A stretch of DNA of 38,720 nt from Splendidivirga corallicola (lineage in GTDB: Bacteria; Bacteroidota; Bacteroidia; Cytophagales; Cyclobacteriaceae). Each line of letters opens with the position of its first letter. The first letter of the stretch is position 1. Below are positions 17,184 through 26,327 of the stretch, piece after piece. The translations under genes were made by a program, and so were the position numbers. Location of the stretch: the NCBI GenBank assembly GCA_030442035.1, contig JAUJEA010000022.1, positions 1 through 38,720 of the forward strand, given 5' to 3'. The notes beneath the pieces were generated by a model, which did not search any database, had not been told where the DNA came from, and saw only the letters and a program-made list of their open reading frames with translations.

Positions 17184-19373
17184 CTAACTACCTACATTGA
17201 CCACTAGATAAAGAATTGCAATGATGACAATTACGATGCCCCATGAAACCAAAAATCCAAACCAATCTCTATACTCCCATCTGTAAAACTCCCAGGAAGA
17301 GTTCTTGAAAAGCAAGACATCATTTGTCGCTGCGGTATCACTGAGGCCCCTTTGCAAATCCAATTCATCTGCTTCTCTACCCTTGGGATTGACCCTGATT
17401 CTCATTTTGTTATAGAAAACCTTCAATCTTTCACTATGATCCTGACCAGTAAATAGTGCCACCAAAATGAGCACCACGAAAGGGAAAGTGAGTCGAATAA
17501 GCAATCTGATAGTTTCATTTAGGGTATAGTCGTTCCTGGACAAATCAAATCCAATTCGATCCAACAGGATCAGTTCCAGGTATAAATATCCGTCTCCATA
17601 AGCCTGTCCTGTTTGATTGGTTTTAATGCCTTTAGACCAAAAGATTGATTTTTGCGGTAAAGCGAAGTGTTTTTCAATTTTTTGACCCAGGGTGATGATC
17701 TCTGGTTTTTCCCCTGTTTTCTTACCCTGATCTTTAGCTTGCTGCCAGTTGATGATCTCCAGATTACGTGCCTCCACATCCATTGATTTAGCTGTGTAAA
17801 CTCTTTCGATTGGCGATGGATCTGTTTGTTTGAGCAGATAATCATTGGTTCTCAGGGATGGAGCAAATATTGGTAAAAGGACTGGTATTAAATAAAATGA
17901 TGCCAATGTTCCCAGTATGGAAGTCCAGGCAGCGCTGGCATTGGCTTTGCGCCACTTTAGACCCAACCAAAATGCAGCGGCGAAGATCACAAAGAATTCC
18001 CAGATGAATTTAAGTATCTGTAATATCCCATCGAACTGGGTGGTAATCAATGCCGCTCCGATCAGGTAAATACCTCCGGCTATTCTTCCTGCCCATAAAT
18101 AATGTTTCTCGGATTTTGGTTTTACAAATGGCTGGTAAAGATTTTTAACAATAAGCCCCGAAACCGTGATCATTAAAGTATCGGCCGTGGACATCAAGGC
18201 GGCCATCATACTGGCGAGCATTAAACCTACCAAACCGATATTCAGCGGGCCAAGTAACTCGCGGGTGGCATGGCCCCAAACCAGATCCGAATCGGTGAGT
18301 GTTCCCTGGTATAGCAAAATTGCTGTCAGGCCTAATACACCCCACATAACCGTAACCAATCTTTTGATAAATGTACCCGTAACAAAACCGAATCTAGCGG
18401 CATACTCATCTTTGGCAGCACCTGCCGTTACCAATTGGTTGGGTTGGGTTACGACCGTCACGATAGAAACAACGGCTGCTACAATAATAAAATACCACGT
18501 GAAATCAATCACTGTGGGAGATCCGAAAATTTCAAACAAATTTTCCGGCAATTGTTCATGCAGATGTGTAAAAGCGTTCAGCACACCTTCTCCGCCAAAA
18601 TTTTGATTAATGTTGAATAAGGCAAATGGAATTAAAATGAATGATAGTAAAATAATAAATACACCCTGGAGCATGTCCGTATAAAAAGCTGCTTCAAGTC
18701 CACCTAAAGCTGTATACAAGAGTACCAAAATACAAATACTCCATATTAGAACATTTTCATTGATATAGGAATAAATGCTTCTAGGCTTGGTTTTTCGCAG
18801 GTTTTCCAGTTTACTTTTTTCGTCTTGGGTCAAAGCGGCAAAATCTCTGCTTTCCAGTTGGTAAAGCTCTTCGGCAAATGCCTTTTCCTTTTTTTCTTCT
18901 ACTGTAAGTGCTATATCAGGTTTAGGTGTAGCGGCCATTACGGTTTTTGTTACGGCAATGTATCCTACAGACAATAAGCCCATCATACCAATACTGGCCA
19001 CCAAAGCATAGACCGCTGCCATTTTTTTTGAGCCATATCGTTCTAAATAAAAATCACCCATGGTGATAATCCGTAAGCGTCGAAGCCATGGGGAAGTGAT
19101 CCAAAACAATGGCGTGGCAAAAAGCATCAGGAGGGAACTCCATATACCACTGGCGCCATTATTAAAAGTAGTTGTGGCTACACCGGCAGGCCCATCAGCA
19201 GAAGTAGCCTGGCCGAAGCTGGCGAAAGTAGAAACTAATTTTCCAAATTTTCTACCTCCCAGAAAAAAATCTTCTTCCTCTTTAATATTAAAGCTAGCCC
19301 TTATTCCAATCACCACGATCACCCCAAAATAGAGCAGCAAAACAATCAGATCCGGTAGCGCTAAGCCAAGCAT
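17184..19373 (-). CDS. Sodium:solute symporter family (SSS) transporter
   Basis: The 729-aa inner-membrane protein has the SSS core fold: LPDLIVLLLYFGVIVVIGI as the first span, the characteristic EEDFFLGGRKFG segment, then FGQATSADGPAGVATTTF and QGVFIILLSFILIPFAL among more than twelve hydrophobic segments. It is longer than the usual ~500-550 aa because of a charged cytoplasmic insert (about 148-200, EEKKEKAFAEELYQLESRD) and a long C-terminal loop (about 500-600). The gene starts 3 bp after the GH28 stop codon, so the two are translated from one operon. It probably imports the sugar acid or oligosaccharide that the GH28 enzyme then cleaves. The exact substrate is an inference. Confidence 0.92.
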   Translation of the reverse strand: MLGLALPDLIVLLLYFGVIVVIGIRASFNIKEEEDFFLGGRKFGKLVSTFASFGQATSADGPAGVATTTFNNGASGIWSSLLMLFATPLFWITSPWLRRLRIITMGDFYLERYGSKKMAAVYALVASIGMMGLLSVGYIAVTKTVMAATPKPDIALTVEEKKEKAFAEELYQLESRDFAALTQDEKSKLENLRKTKPRSIYSYINENVLIWSICILVLLYTALGGLEAAFYTDMLQGVFIILLSFILIPFALFNINQNFGGEGVLNAFTHLHEQLPENLFEIFGSPTVIDFTWYFIIVAAVVSIVTVVTQPNQLVTAGAAKDEYAARFGFVTGTFIKRLVTVMWGVLGLTAILLYQGTLTDSDLVWGHATRELLGPLNIGLVGLMLASMMAALMSTADTLMITVSGLIVKNLYQPFVKPKSEKHYLWAGRIAGGIYLIGAALITTQFDGILQILKFIWEFFVIFAAAFWLGLKWRKANASAAWTSILGTLASFYLIPVLLPIFAPSLRTNDYLLKQTDPSPIERVYTAKSMDVEARNLEIINWQQAKDQGKKTGEKPEIITLGQKIEKHFALPQKSIFWSKGIKTNQTGQAYGDGYLYLELILLDRIGFDLSRNDYTLNETIRLLIRLTFPFVVLILVALFTGQDHSERLKVFYNKMRIRVNPKGREADELDLQRGLSDTAATNDVLLFKNSSWEFYRWEYRDWFGFLVSWGIVIVIIAILYLVVNVGS

Positions 19374-19376
19374 GGA

Positions 19377-20798
19377 CTACTTTTCAGACATCTTTTGTAT
19401 CACCCATTCCGAATCATATATTTTGATGGCATCTTCTTTTTCGGGAAAGGCAGCCTCTCCTTCGAAGTTCTCGATTGTTAAACCTTTGACATTATCTGCT
19501 TCCAGGGCATTTCCAAAATAATCAGGTTTTTCAGTTCCCCAGTTTACATAACAATTACTCACAAAAATTTTACTGGCATTGCTGAAATAAAAACCTGAAG
19601 TACGTCCTTTGATCATACCTCCGCCCGTACAAGGACGGCAATCATATACACCTCCTTCATAAGCCGTAGACTTATTGATTTCAAGGTCCACATCATTAAA
19701 CCTGATTGCAAATACTTTCTCAGGGCACTCACCACCTACAAATACACCATTTTCGCTTTTGCATCGTATATTGCTAAAAGTAATATTTTTAACATAACCT
19801 ACTCGACCTTTATTTTCGTGTTCCGGCAATCTCCAGCCGGCATCTTTGTGGTCTTCGGAAGATCTTGGATAAGCAGTAACATAAATAGGTTCGGCTTTCC
19901 CCCACCAGGTATCTGAAAATAAACGGCATTCTATAATCATATTTGAAAATACTATATCCGATACAATACCCTCATCACGATGCTGTATCCCTATACCCCT
20001 ATTACTATTCTTAATGATACAATTAATAAATGTAATATGACTAATGCGATCCATATTTTCGGAACCAATTTTGATCGCACATGAGGTGGATACCAAAGTA
20101 CAACCAGTTACAGTGATATCCTCACATGGACCAAATTCCGCATATTCACGCCTGTTTTTGAAACATATGCAATCATCACCTGATTCAATATAGCAGTTAT
20201 TTATCCTTACATTTCGACTATGATCGAGGTCGATGCCATCGCTGTTTCTTACTTTCAAACTGTTTAATATGGTAATATCCGAAATAGCTACATCATTACA
20301 ACCTATCAGATGCAAGGCCCAATAAGCCGCATTTTTGAAACTCACATTCCTGATCCGAATATTGTCTCCGCCAACGATTGTGAGTATATGAGGCCTCGGG
20401 TCAAAAATATGAAATGGCTTCAGCTCATAGGCATCTTCCAGCTCCTCACCCATAAAAGCGGTTCCGTTGCCATCAATAATACCTCCTCCACTGATGGTAA
20501 CCATTTCCAGGTTTTCTCCCCCAATCCATATTGTACCTTCTCCCTTGTTTTCCCGAAAAGCACTTTCGGTATATATTGTTTCATCAGGATTTGCCAATAA
20601 TGTGGCGCCCGACTGGACATAAAACTCAATATTAGATTTTAACTTAAAGGGACCCGATAGAAATGTCTTTCCTGCCGGTATTAAAACCCGTCCGCCTCCG
20701 GCTTCATGGCAAGCATCTATAGCGGCTTGGATGGCAGCATGGTCGTCCGTTTTTCCATCACCTTTTGCACCAAATTCTTGTATGTTATAATAATTCAT
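19377..20798 (-). CDS. Glycoside hydrolase family 28 (polygalacturonase-like), cytoplasmic
   Basis: The 473-aa protein is a right-handed beta-helix beginning with FGAKGDGKTDDHAAIQAAI. It contains two GH28 signatures: NSDGID (Asn185, Asp187) and GDDC (Asp208, Asp209). The third, GHG, is not present; the equivalent stretch reads STSCAIKIGSEN (about 237-248), which I associate with a subgroup of Bacteroidota GH28 enzymes. The usual RIK is replaced by NRGIGIQHR. There is no signal peptide, so the enzyme should act in the cytoplasm on imported fragments of pectin or a related uronate-containing glycan. It is transcribed with the symporter and lies divergent from the GntR regulator, with a palindromic site immediately upstream of its start. 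Confidence 0.9.
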   Translation of the reverse strand: MNYYNIQEFGAKGDGKTDDHAAIQAAIDACHEAGGGRVLIPAGKTFLSGPFKLKSNIEFYVQSGATLLANPDETIYTESAFRENKGEGTIWIGGENLEMVTISGGGIIDGNGTAFMGEELEDAYELKPFHIFDPRPHILTIVGGDNIRIRNVSFKNAAYWALHLIGCNDVAISDITILNSLKVRNSDGIDLDHSRNVRINNCYIESGDDCICFKNRREYAEFGPCEDITVTGCTLVSTSCAIKIGSENMDRISHITFINCIIKNSNRGIGIQHRDEGIVSDIVFSNMIIECRLFSDTWWGKAEPIYVTAYPRSSEDHKDAGWRLPEHENKGRVGYVKNITFSNIRCKSENGVFVGGECPEKVFAIRFNDVDLEINKSTAYEGGVYDCRPCTGGGMIKGRTSGFYFSNASKIFVSNCYVNWGTEKPDYFGNALEADNVKGLTIENFEGEAAFPEKEDAIKIYDSEWVIQKMSEK

Positions 20799-20803
20799 AT
20801 TAT

Positions 20804-20836
20804 ATTATGTAGTACATAATTACATATTGCAATATA
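20804..20836. promoter_or_regulatory. Candidate GntR operator 1, GH28/gntR intergenic
   Basis: ATTATGTAGTACATAAT (20804-20820) is a perfect palindrome around one G. Its GT-N3-AC centre is shared with many GntR/FadR-type operators. A second palindrome, ATATTGCAATAT, follows at 20824-20835. The block recurs upstream of susC at 31128-31160 with only two differences in 33 bases. The TATATTGC it contains, read leftward, lies 20 bases after a TTG and could be the -7 element for the GH28 operon, so a bound repressor would sit over the start of transcription. Confidence 0.75.
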
Positions 20837-20921
20837 TGCATTTGTTGAAAGATTGGCAATCGGATTAATAAATTTTGCTTTATTTTATTTATAAATTGCG
20901 AAAATTATAACTACACGGAAG

Positions 20922-21623
20922 GTGAAAAATAATTCTAAGCGACTGCAACCGATCAAGACAACCTCCTTGGCTGACCAGGTTGAAGAAAGTTTGATGAAAT
21001 ATCTGAAGAGCAATAATTTCTCAACCGGCGACCCGTTGCCTAAGGAAACCGAGTTGGCAGCGTATCTTGGTGTAAGCCGAAATATCGTCAGGGAAGCACT
21101 CAGTCGTCTGCGCATGTTGGGCATTGTTGAGTCAAAAAAAAGAAAGGGCATGATTCTGGCAGAACCGGATCTGTTGAGTGGCGTCGAACGGGTACTTGAT
21201 CCAAGTATCCTTAGTGACGAAGCCATGAAAAATATATTCGAGCTTCGCCTTGTGTTGGAAGTAGGGATGGGTGATCTTCTTTTTGCCCGGCTGAAAGATG
21301 AGGATATCAAGATTCTGGAAAATATTGCCACCAAAGAGGCAAATGATACCAGGTTAGCTTCACTCAAGGTACGACTCTCTTATGAGATAGAGTTTCATTC
21401 CAAACTTTATGAAATGTCGGGTAACGATACCCTGAAACGTTTTCAGAAGATGCTTTTACCTGTTTTTAATTATATGATGGAGGTTGAAGCTACACTAGAT
21501 AAAAAACCGGAAAAGGGAAACATCGATCATTTTGATCTCATTGAAACATTAAAAAATGGTACCCCGGCCCAGTTCAGGGAAAACATGCGAGAGCATTTAA
21601 CACCTCACTACCAAAGATTGTGA
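20922..21623 (+). CDS. GntR-family transcriptional regulator with FCD domain
   Basis: The 233-aa protein has an N-terminal winged helix-turn-helix (about 14-78: LADQVEESLMKYL, PLPKETELAAYLGVSRNIVREALSRLRMLGIVE) and a C-terminal all-helical FCD domain (about 95-225) that in relatives binds sugar acids or other metabolites, with His residues in EIEFHSKLYE and MREHLTPHY as likely metal or ligand contacts. The GTG at 20922 is the only start that keeps the HTH complete; the first in-frame ATG lies inside it. It is divergent from the GH28-symporter operon and is the obvious candidate to bind the palindromes at 20804-20836 and 31128-31160. It probably represses until a uronate-derived inducer appears. 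Confidence 0.93.
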   Translation: MKNNSKRLQPIKTTSLADQVEESLMKYLKSNNFSTGDPLPKETELAAYLGVSRNIVREALSRLRMLGIVESKKRKGMILAEPDLLSGVERVLDPSILSDEAMKNIFELRLVLEVGMGDLLFARLKDEDIKILENIATKEANDTRLASLKVRLSYEIEFHSKLYEMSGNDTLKRFQKMLLPVFNYMMEVEATLDKKPEKGNIDHFDLIETLKNGTPAQFRENMREHLTPHYQRL

Positions 21624-21754
21624 TGATCGGATAACCTATCATGGCCATGATTTTCCAATAAACGCTGGTAATTATATGGTGAGACAGGTTGAATCAATCT
21701 TTCCATTTTTTCAACCTCATCAGGTACATGATCTTCGGTGTTGAGATAGATTTG

Positions 21755-24100
21755 CTAGTCTTTCCCGCCCAGCAAACCCCAATGCTGATTGGGTTCCTCT
21801 CCCATATCCAGTAACAATTCACCCCCATTAATGATTTCAGAGTGTCTAAAGTAATAAGTACTCAAAGTTTTCCCATTCAAACTCGCTGACTGGATGTAGG
21901 GTTTATGACTGTCATTATTTCTTGCCAAAATCGTAAATCTTTCGCCGGGGTAATAATCAGGATTGAGATGTAAAGTTACTTTATCAAATAAAGGGCTCCC
22001 GATCTCATAAACAGGGTCCTCTTCTGTACCACCGTTCATTTGAAACAAGCCTATTTTGAATAATACGGCCAGACTTCCCATTAAGCCCTGATCCTCATCA
22101 CCATTATAACCTGTATGAGGAGAAAGTCCTCCAAAAGCCTTCTCTGCTACCTGTCGTGACCAAAGTTGTGTCAGGTATGGATGATCCAGATGGTTGAATA
22201 TAAATGCCGTTTGAATAGAGGGTTGATTGCCATAGTTTACAGGAATTCTTGTGAATTCCGGATGCAGTTCACGGTCATGTGAAGTTCCGGCTGTAAAATT
22301 TAGCTCACTTGCTTTTTCGAAAAGTGAATTCAATCGTTCCGCGGCAATAGCTTTGCCTCCCATCAATAGTGCTAGTCCCGGCTGATCGTGCGGAACGAAC
22401 CATGATGATTGTGCTCCATTCGATTCGTTGAAACCATGTTCGTATTGAAAAGGATCAAAAGGAACTTTCCACCTTCCATCTATATCTTTGGGTCGCATCC
22501 ATCCGCTTTCCGGGTTATACTGATTTTTATAGTTCTCAGATCTTTTCAGAAAATAAGTATAGTCTTCTTCTTTACCTAAGGCTTTTGCCAGCTGTGCTAA
22601 GGTCCAGTCCTGATAGGCATACTCAAGCGTAAGACTAGCTCCATCCTGATGATAGCCAAAGTCACCCTCAGGTAAGGGATATGGGACATACCCTTTCTTT
22701 ATATAATGTTCCAAACCACCACCCATGGCCGAAAGATGCTCATAACCGGATCGTCCCATCATACCTCCCGGCATATGATTTTTTTTGATCCCTTCATAGG
22801 CAAGGTCTACATCATATTCCCGTATACCCTTTTGATAAGCGCTCACAATAAATGGTGTGCTGGAAGCCCCTGTCATTACATTGGTGTAGTTTCCACCCGA
22901 GGGACCTCTTGGGATCAAACCTCCGTCTTTATAATACAGCAATAAGGAATTAACAAATTCTTCCGAAATTTCGGGATACACTAAATGCCAAAGTGTATTC
23001 AATGTCCATTGAGCTCCCCAGAAAGCATCTGAATTGTAATGATTGAATTTAGGTTTTCCATGATCATCCAAAGGAATTCTTTTAATCTGTCGTTCCTTTC
23101 CGGTATAATCAGGATAATGACCATCCGCATCACTAATAATGCGCCTTCCTTGCAGGGCATGCCATAAATCGGTATAAAATCGCCTTTGTTCCTTTTCATC
23201 ACCTCCTTCGATCTTAATTCTGCTCAACATGTCATTCCACTGGGAATGAGATTCCGCTACAATCTGATCAAAATTCCAATGAGCCAATTCGGCATCAAGA
23301 TTTTTAGCAGCCTGGTCTGAGGAGATGTAGGAGAGCCCCACTTTCATGAGTAGCGGTTCATCCGAAATATCTTTGAATGTCACTATCACCTTATTTAATT
23401 GTTGGTCAGATGGTTTTAACAATCGATCGATATCCTGGTTGAATTGCACATGAAAGTATATTTGAAATTCTTTCGGTCTACGCCTTGTGGGGGCATTCAC
23501 TAAACTGCCTTGAATTTCCCTGGTCCCAAACTGTTTTAGATCACCTTTAATTATTTTACTGGGTCCCAATTGCCCTTCCAGGTTAAATAATACACCCGCT
23601 TCTTTTTTATCAACAAAAGTGTATCGGTGAAAACCCACTCGAATAGTGCTGGTAAGCTCAGTCTTGATACCATACCGTTCCAACATCAACATATGATAGC
23701 CAGGTTGTATTTCCTCCTTGGCATGATCAAATTTGGAACTGTGATCTTTAAAAATTGAGGCTGATTCACCATCCTCAAAGGCCACTGGCATTACCTCTAC
23801 TCCTGATAGTTGCCAGGCGTGAATATGGCTAAACCCTTGAACCGTATCTGTATCATACCGATAGCCACTGCCCCATGTTCCTTCTTTTTGTGTATCCGGA
23901 CTTAAATTGACCATTCCAAAAGGACGACTAGCAGAATTAAAAAAGAACCACCTGGAATTGGCGGCATCCAATAACGGATAAACCAAATCAACGGGTTGAG
24001 GTTTTTGCATTTCAGGATCCTGCTTTCTCATTTGGTTATCACATGAAATGCTGAACCAAATTATCCACAGCAGCATGATTACATAAAGTGATCTTTTCAT
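21755..24100 (-). CDS. Glycoside hydrolase family 92, divergent
   Basis: I chose the ATG at 24100, which starts a lipoprotein signal (MKRSLYVIMLLWIIWFSISC, Cys20); an ATG at 24109 would add three residues. The ~781-aa protein follows the GH92 pattern: SRPFGMVNLSPDT, GSGYRYD, GFSHIHAWQLSG, VGFHRYTF, FWGAQWTLNTLWHLVYPE, WFVPHD, EIGSPLFDKVTLHL. Known members are Ca-dependent alpha-mannosidases. The acid residue is kept (Glu559 in NESNGAQSSW) and aspartates remain in GYNGDEDQG (668, 670), but the normally near-invariant E-G-N-A-W-Q-Y has become E-S-N-G-A-Q-S, so the substrate may not be mannose. It begins 1 bp after the GH115-like stop. Confidence 0.9.
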   Translation of the reverse strand: MKRSLYVIMLLWIIWFSISCDNQMRKQDPEMQKPQPVDLVYPLLDAANSRWFFFNSASRPFGMVNLSPDTQKEGTWGSGYRYDTDTVQGFSHIHAWQLSGVEVMPVAFEDGESASIFKDHSSKFDHAKEEIQPGYHMLMLERYGIKTELTSTIRVGFHRYTFVDKKEAGVLFNLEGQLGPSKIIKGDLKQFGTREIQGSLVNAPTRRRPKEFQIYFHVQFNQDIDRLLKPSDQQLNKVIVTFKDISDEPLLMKVGLSYISSDQAAKNLDAELAHWNFDQIVAESHSQWNDMLSRIKIEGGDEKEQRRFYTDLWHALQGRRIISDADGHYPDYTGKERQIKRIPLDDHGKPKFNHYNSDAFWGAQWTLNTLWHLVYPEISEEFVNSLLLYYKDGGLIPRGPSGGNYTNVMTGASSTPFIVSAYQKGIREYDVDLAYEGIKKNHMPGGMMGRSGYEHLSAMGGGLEHYIKKGYVPYPLPEGDFGYHQDGASLTLEYAYQDWTLAQLAKALGKEEDYTYFLKRSENYKNQYNPESGWMRPKDIDGRWKVPFDPFQYEHGFNESNGAQSSWFVPHDQPGLALLMGGKAIAAERLNSLFEKASELNFTAGTSHDRELHPEFTRIPVNYGNQPSIQTAFIFNHLDHPYLTQLWSRQVAEKAFGGLSPHTGYNGDEDQGLMGSLAVLFKIGLFQMNGGTEEDPVYEIGSPLFDKVTLHLNPDYYPGERFTILARNNDSHKPYIQSASLNGKTLSTYYFRHSEIINGGELLLDMGEEPNQHWGLLGGKD

Positions 24101-24101
24101 A

Positions 24102-26162
24102 TTAATCATTGGCCTTGTCTTGATTTGAATTCCAGGTTGTTACCATAGCTTCTTCAATGGTATTTAACATTTCTGTGGTGGGGAAACCATTATTAGGTCT
24201 TCTTTTTTCCGGATCATACCAGGTTTCCCACTTAGGGTTTTTATCTCCGTCTATTCGGTGTTTATATAGCGTATCTAATTGAGATCTCGAATCTGCCAGG
24301 AGTTTTCGAGCCTGCTCAAGTAATGATTCTTTTTGGGTCAATTCAAACTCTCTTTTTACCAGGGCCATTTTATGTAAAATACTTTCAAAATAAAGTAGAT
24401 CGTAGTATAGCAATATTGGGAGATATACATAATCATAATAAAAAGTATCCTGATCTGCTACATTATTCAGTCCTTTCCCGGCTATTTCCAACGCTCGGCT
24501 GATTGTTACCATTCTACTCTTTACATGTTCCAAATCGTTTTCAACTCTGCCATAGTCATAGGAAACTGGTGTTTTTCCCGGTCTTTCAATGGGTGAATTG
24601 GAAAGGTAAGAGATGGCTTCTCTTATCTCCCACAAATGCTCAACATATCCTTTGTTATCAAATTGTGTTTCATGAAGCAACTTCATGGCTTGAACAGCAA
24701 GATTGGCAACTGATTTATCAAAATACCTCTCCGTCCAATTTTGATAGAACTTTTCTCCATCGTAATCATCCGGTGCCATTGAAACTTCACTCAAAGCCTC
24801 CAGGTTCAGAAGAAATGGCCTGAATTGCTGTCCATTGACCATACAATAACGATCTGCCTGATAACGATCGAACATCATGTTCATCGTGCTATCAATTTTT
24901 TCAGGATACGGATCATGTACCGTATGATTAAGCCAAAAACCGGCATGCATATAGGTGCCGAATTCATAACCTTTGGTATCTTCCGGTAAATACTCAAAGC
25001 CAGCCCAGCCATCATCCGACCAGGCAATGATGAAATCTTTAGGCGGATTAAATCCGTTATTGAACATCTCCATACCATCAGCATAGCATATTACCAATTT
25101 TTTTGCTTCCCGGTTATGTCGATCGATTACCTTTCCAAACGCTTCATAGACTTCATTGAATACTTCTACTTTGTCCTCATCACAGGAACTCTTATACTCC
25201 CAATCCCATACCTGGTTTCTAGGTCTTAATGCAAAAATATCTGCTTTCCCTAATGGTGTTTTTTCAAAGTAATAATTCCATGTGGCAATCCAGGTGTCCT
25301 TATATTCTGACCAACAGCTGGCTTTGTCTTCACTGATAGGATTGATCTTATACCCCAATGCCATATCAATCTGTACCATCATGCCCTTATCATGAGCATA
25401 ATCAATCATCTTTTCGATGTAATCGATATCAATATCATAGTCCGGCCGGATGGCTTTATATGCAGGTCTGATAAAGAACTCCGGTCGTCCGAGCATATCG
25501 AACAAATGAATTGCATTGTACCTAATTCGCACAAGCGCATCGATCATCTCGGTATAGGATTCCCAGTCATACTCAAGTAAAGGTTCTTTTAGGTTCGCCA
25601 GCTCATCAACATCATTTTCAAAATAACAAAGAATGGGTACTCTAGGTGGGGTTATTATTCTTTCTTTAAAGTTTAGCGGATCAACACGATTTTTTTCAGG
25701 TTCTTTCCCAGTCCAATAATAGAATGGATCGATACCCAATACTTCATGGCTATAATCGTATACGGCATATTGAGTTCCCTGTATATCGGAACCTGCCAAA
25801 ACAATGACTTCAACACCATCGATCTGGGATTTATCCCATATCCCTCCTCTTGGCCCCGGAAAATCTTCGGACAAGCGGATCGATTTCTCATCTATAAGGG
25901 AAGTAATAAGGGAATTTGAAAAGGGTGTACCAATTACATAGTTAACACTCTCTCCAGTGAATTTTTCATTTTCCTGAATAATAGTGACAGGCTTGTCTGT
26001 GACTTTTTCAAGGTCTGCCTTAAGATCAGATGCAGCTAGTTTTTCAGCTGTTGAAGCATTGGACCCTACAATAATCAAGTAATGACTTTGGTTTTGCTGA
26101 TGATTGCATCCAAAAACGACAATCATGAGAAGCAGACCGAAACAACACCATGAAATCTTCAT
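24102..26162 (-). CDS. GH115/GH67-like alpha-glucuronidase-family lipoprotein
   Basis: The 686-aa protein has a lipoprotein signal (ISWCCFGLLLMIVVFGC, Cys19). An N-terminal alpha/beta domain (about 27-150) resembles the Glyco_hydro_20b-type domain that precedes GH67 and GH115 barrels: AAEKLAASDLKADLEKVTDK in outline, and GTQYAVYDYSHEVLGIDPFYYW, which closely follows the GH115 pattern. Residues ~175-500 look like a TIM-barrel (YTEMIDALVRIRYNAIHLFDM, MIDYAHDKGMMVQIDM, LVICYADGMEMFN, FIIAWSDDGW), followed by a helical domain. It is shorter than the ~800-1000 aa usual for GH115, apparently lacking the C-terminal module. It is co-transcribed with the GH92 gene. Removal of a uronic acid side group is inferred only. 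Confidence 0.75.
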   Translation of the reverse strand: MKISWCCFGLLLMIVVFGCNHQQNQSHYLIIVGSNASTAEKLAASDLKADLEKVTDKPVTIIQENEKFTGESVNYVIGTPFSNSLITSLIDEKSIRLSEDFPGPRGGIWDKSQIDGVEVIVLAGSDIQGTQYAVYDYSHEVLGIDPFYYWTGKEPEKNRVDPLNFKERIITPPRVPILCYFENDVDELANLKEPLLEYDWESYTEMIDALVRIRYNAIHLFDMLGRPEFFIRPAYKAIRPDYDIDIDYIEKMIDYAHDKGMMVQIDMALGYKINPISEDKASCWSEYKDTWIATWNYYFEKTPLGKADIFALRPRNQVWDWEYKSSCDEDKVEVFNEVYEAFGKVIDRHNREAKKLVICYADGMEMFNNGFNPPKDFIIAWSDDGWAGFEYLPEDTKGYEFGTYMHAGFWLNHTVHDPYPEKIDSTMNMMFDRYQADRYCMVNGQQFRPFLLNLEALSEVSMAPDDYDGEKFYQNWTERYFDKSVANLAVQAMKLLHETQFDNKGYVEHLWEIREAISYLSNSPIERPGKTPVSYDYGRVENDLEHVKSRMVTISRALEIAGKGLNNVADQDTFYYDYVYLPILLYYDLLYFESILHKMALVKREFELTQKESLLEQARKLLADSRSQLDTLYKHRIDGDKNPKWETWYDPEKRRPNNGFPTTEMLNTIEEAMVTTWNSNQDKAND

Positions 26163-26287
26163 CTATTATCTATTCAATCTTTAATGATGGATTGTCTCAG
26201 TGTTTATGTTCATCTTTTGGAAAGCCTTTGGGAAGCATCTGAAACAATAAATATTCTGAACTGTTTTCTTTACATTAAAGAATTTTA

Positions 26288-26327
26288 AAAATAACAAGCC
26301 CTTTCAGGCAAAAGGGCTTGTTATTTT
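26288..26327 (-). terminator. Strong terminator downstream of susD
   Basis: A perfect 17-bp stem (26288-26304 with 26311-26327; core AACAAGCCCTTT / AAAGGGCTTGTT) encloses a 6-base loop. Read leftward it ends in T-rich sequence. It isolates susCD from the GH115-like and GH92 genes, which therefore need a promoter within about 26163-26287 or arise by read-through. Confidence 0.9.

Noticed and set aside
17020-17200. A plus-strand frame ending GTKRWRMALATKKGKVLAYGYDS-like residues, between the symporter and beta-barrel genes
   Set aside because: It is about 57 codons without a good start or known family and runs into the symporter C-terminus on the other strand. It could be a gene fragment, but I cannot support a call.
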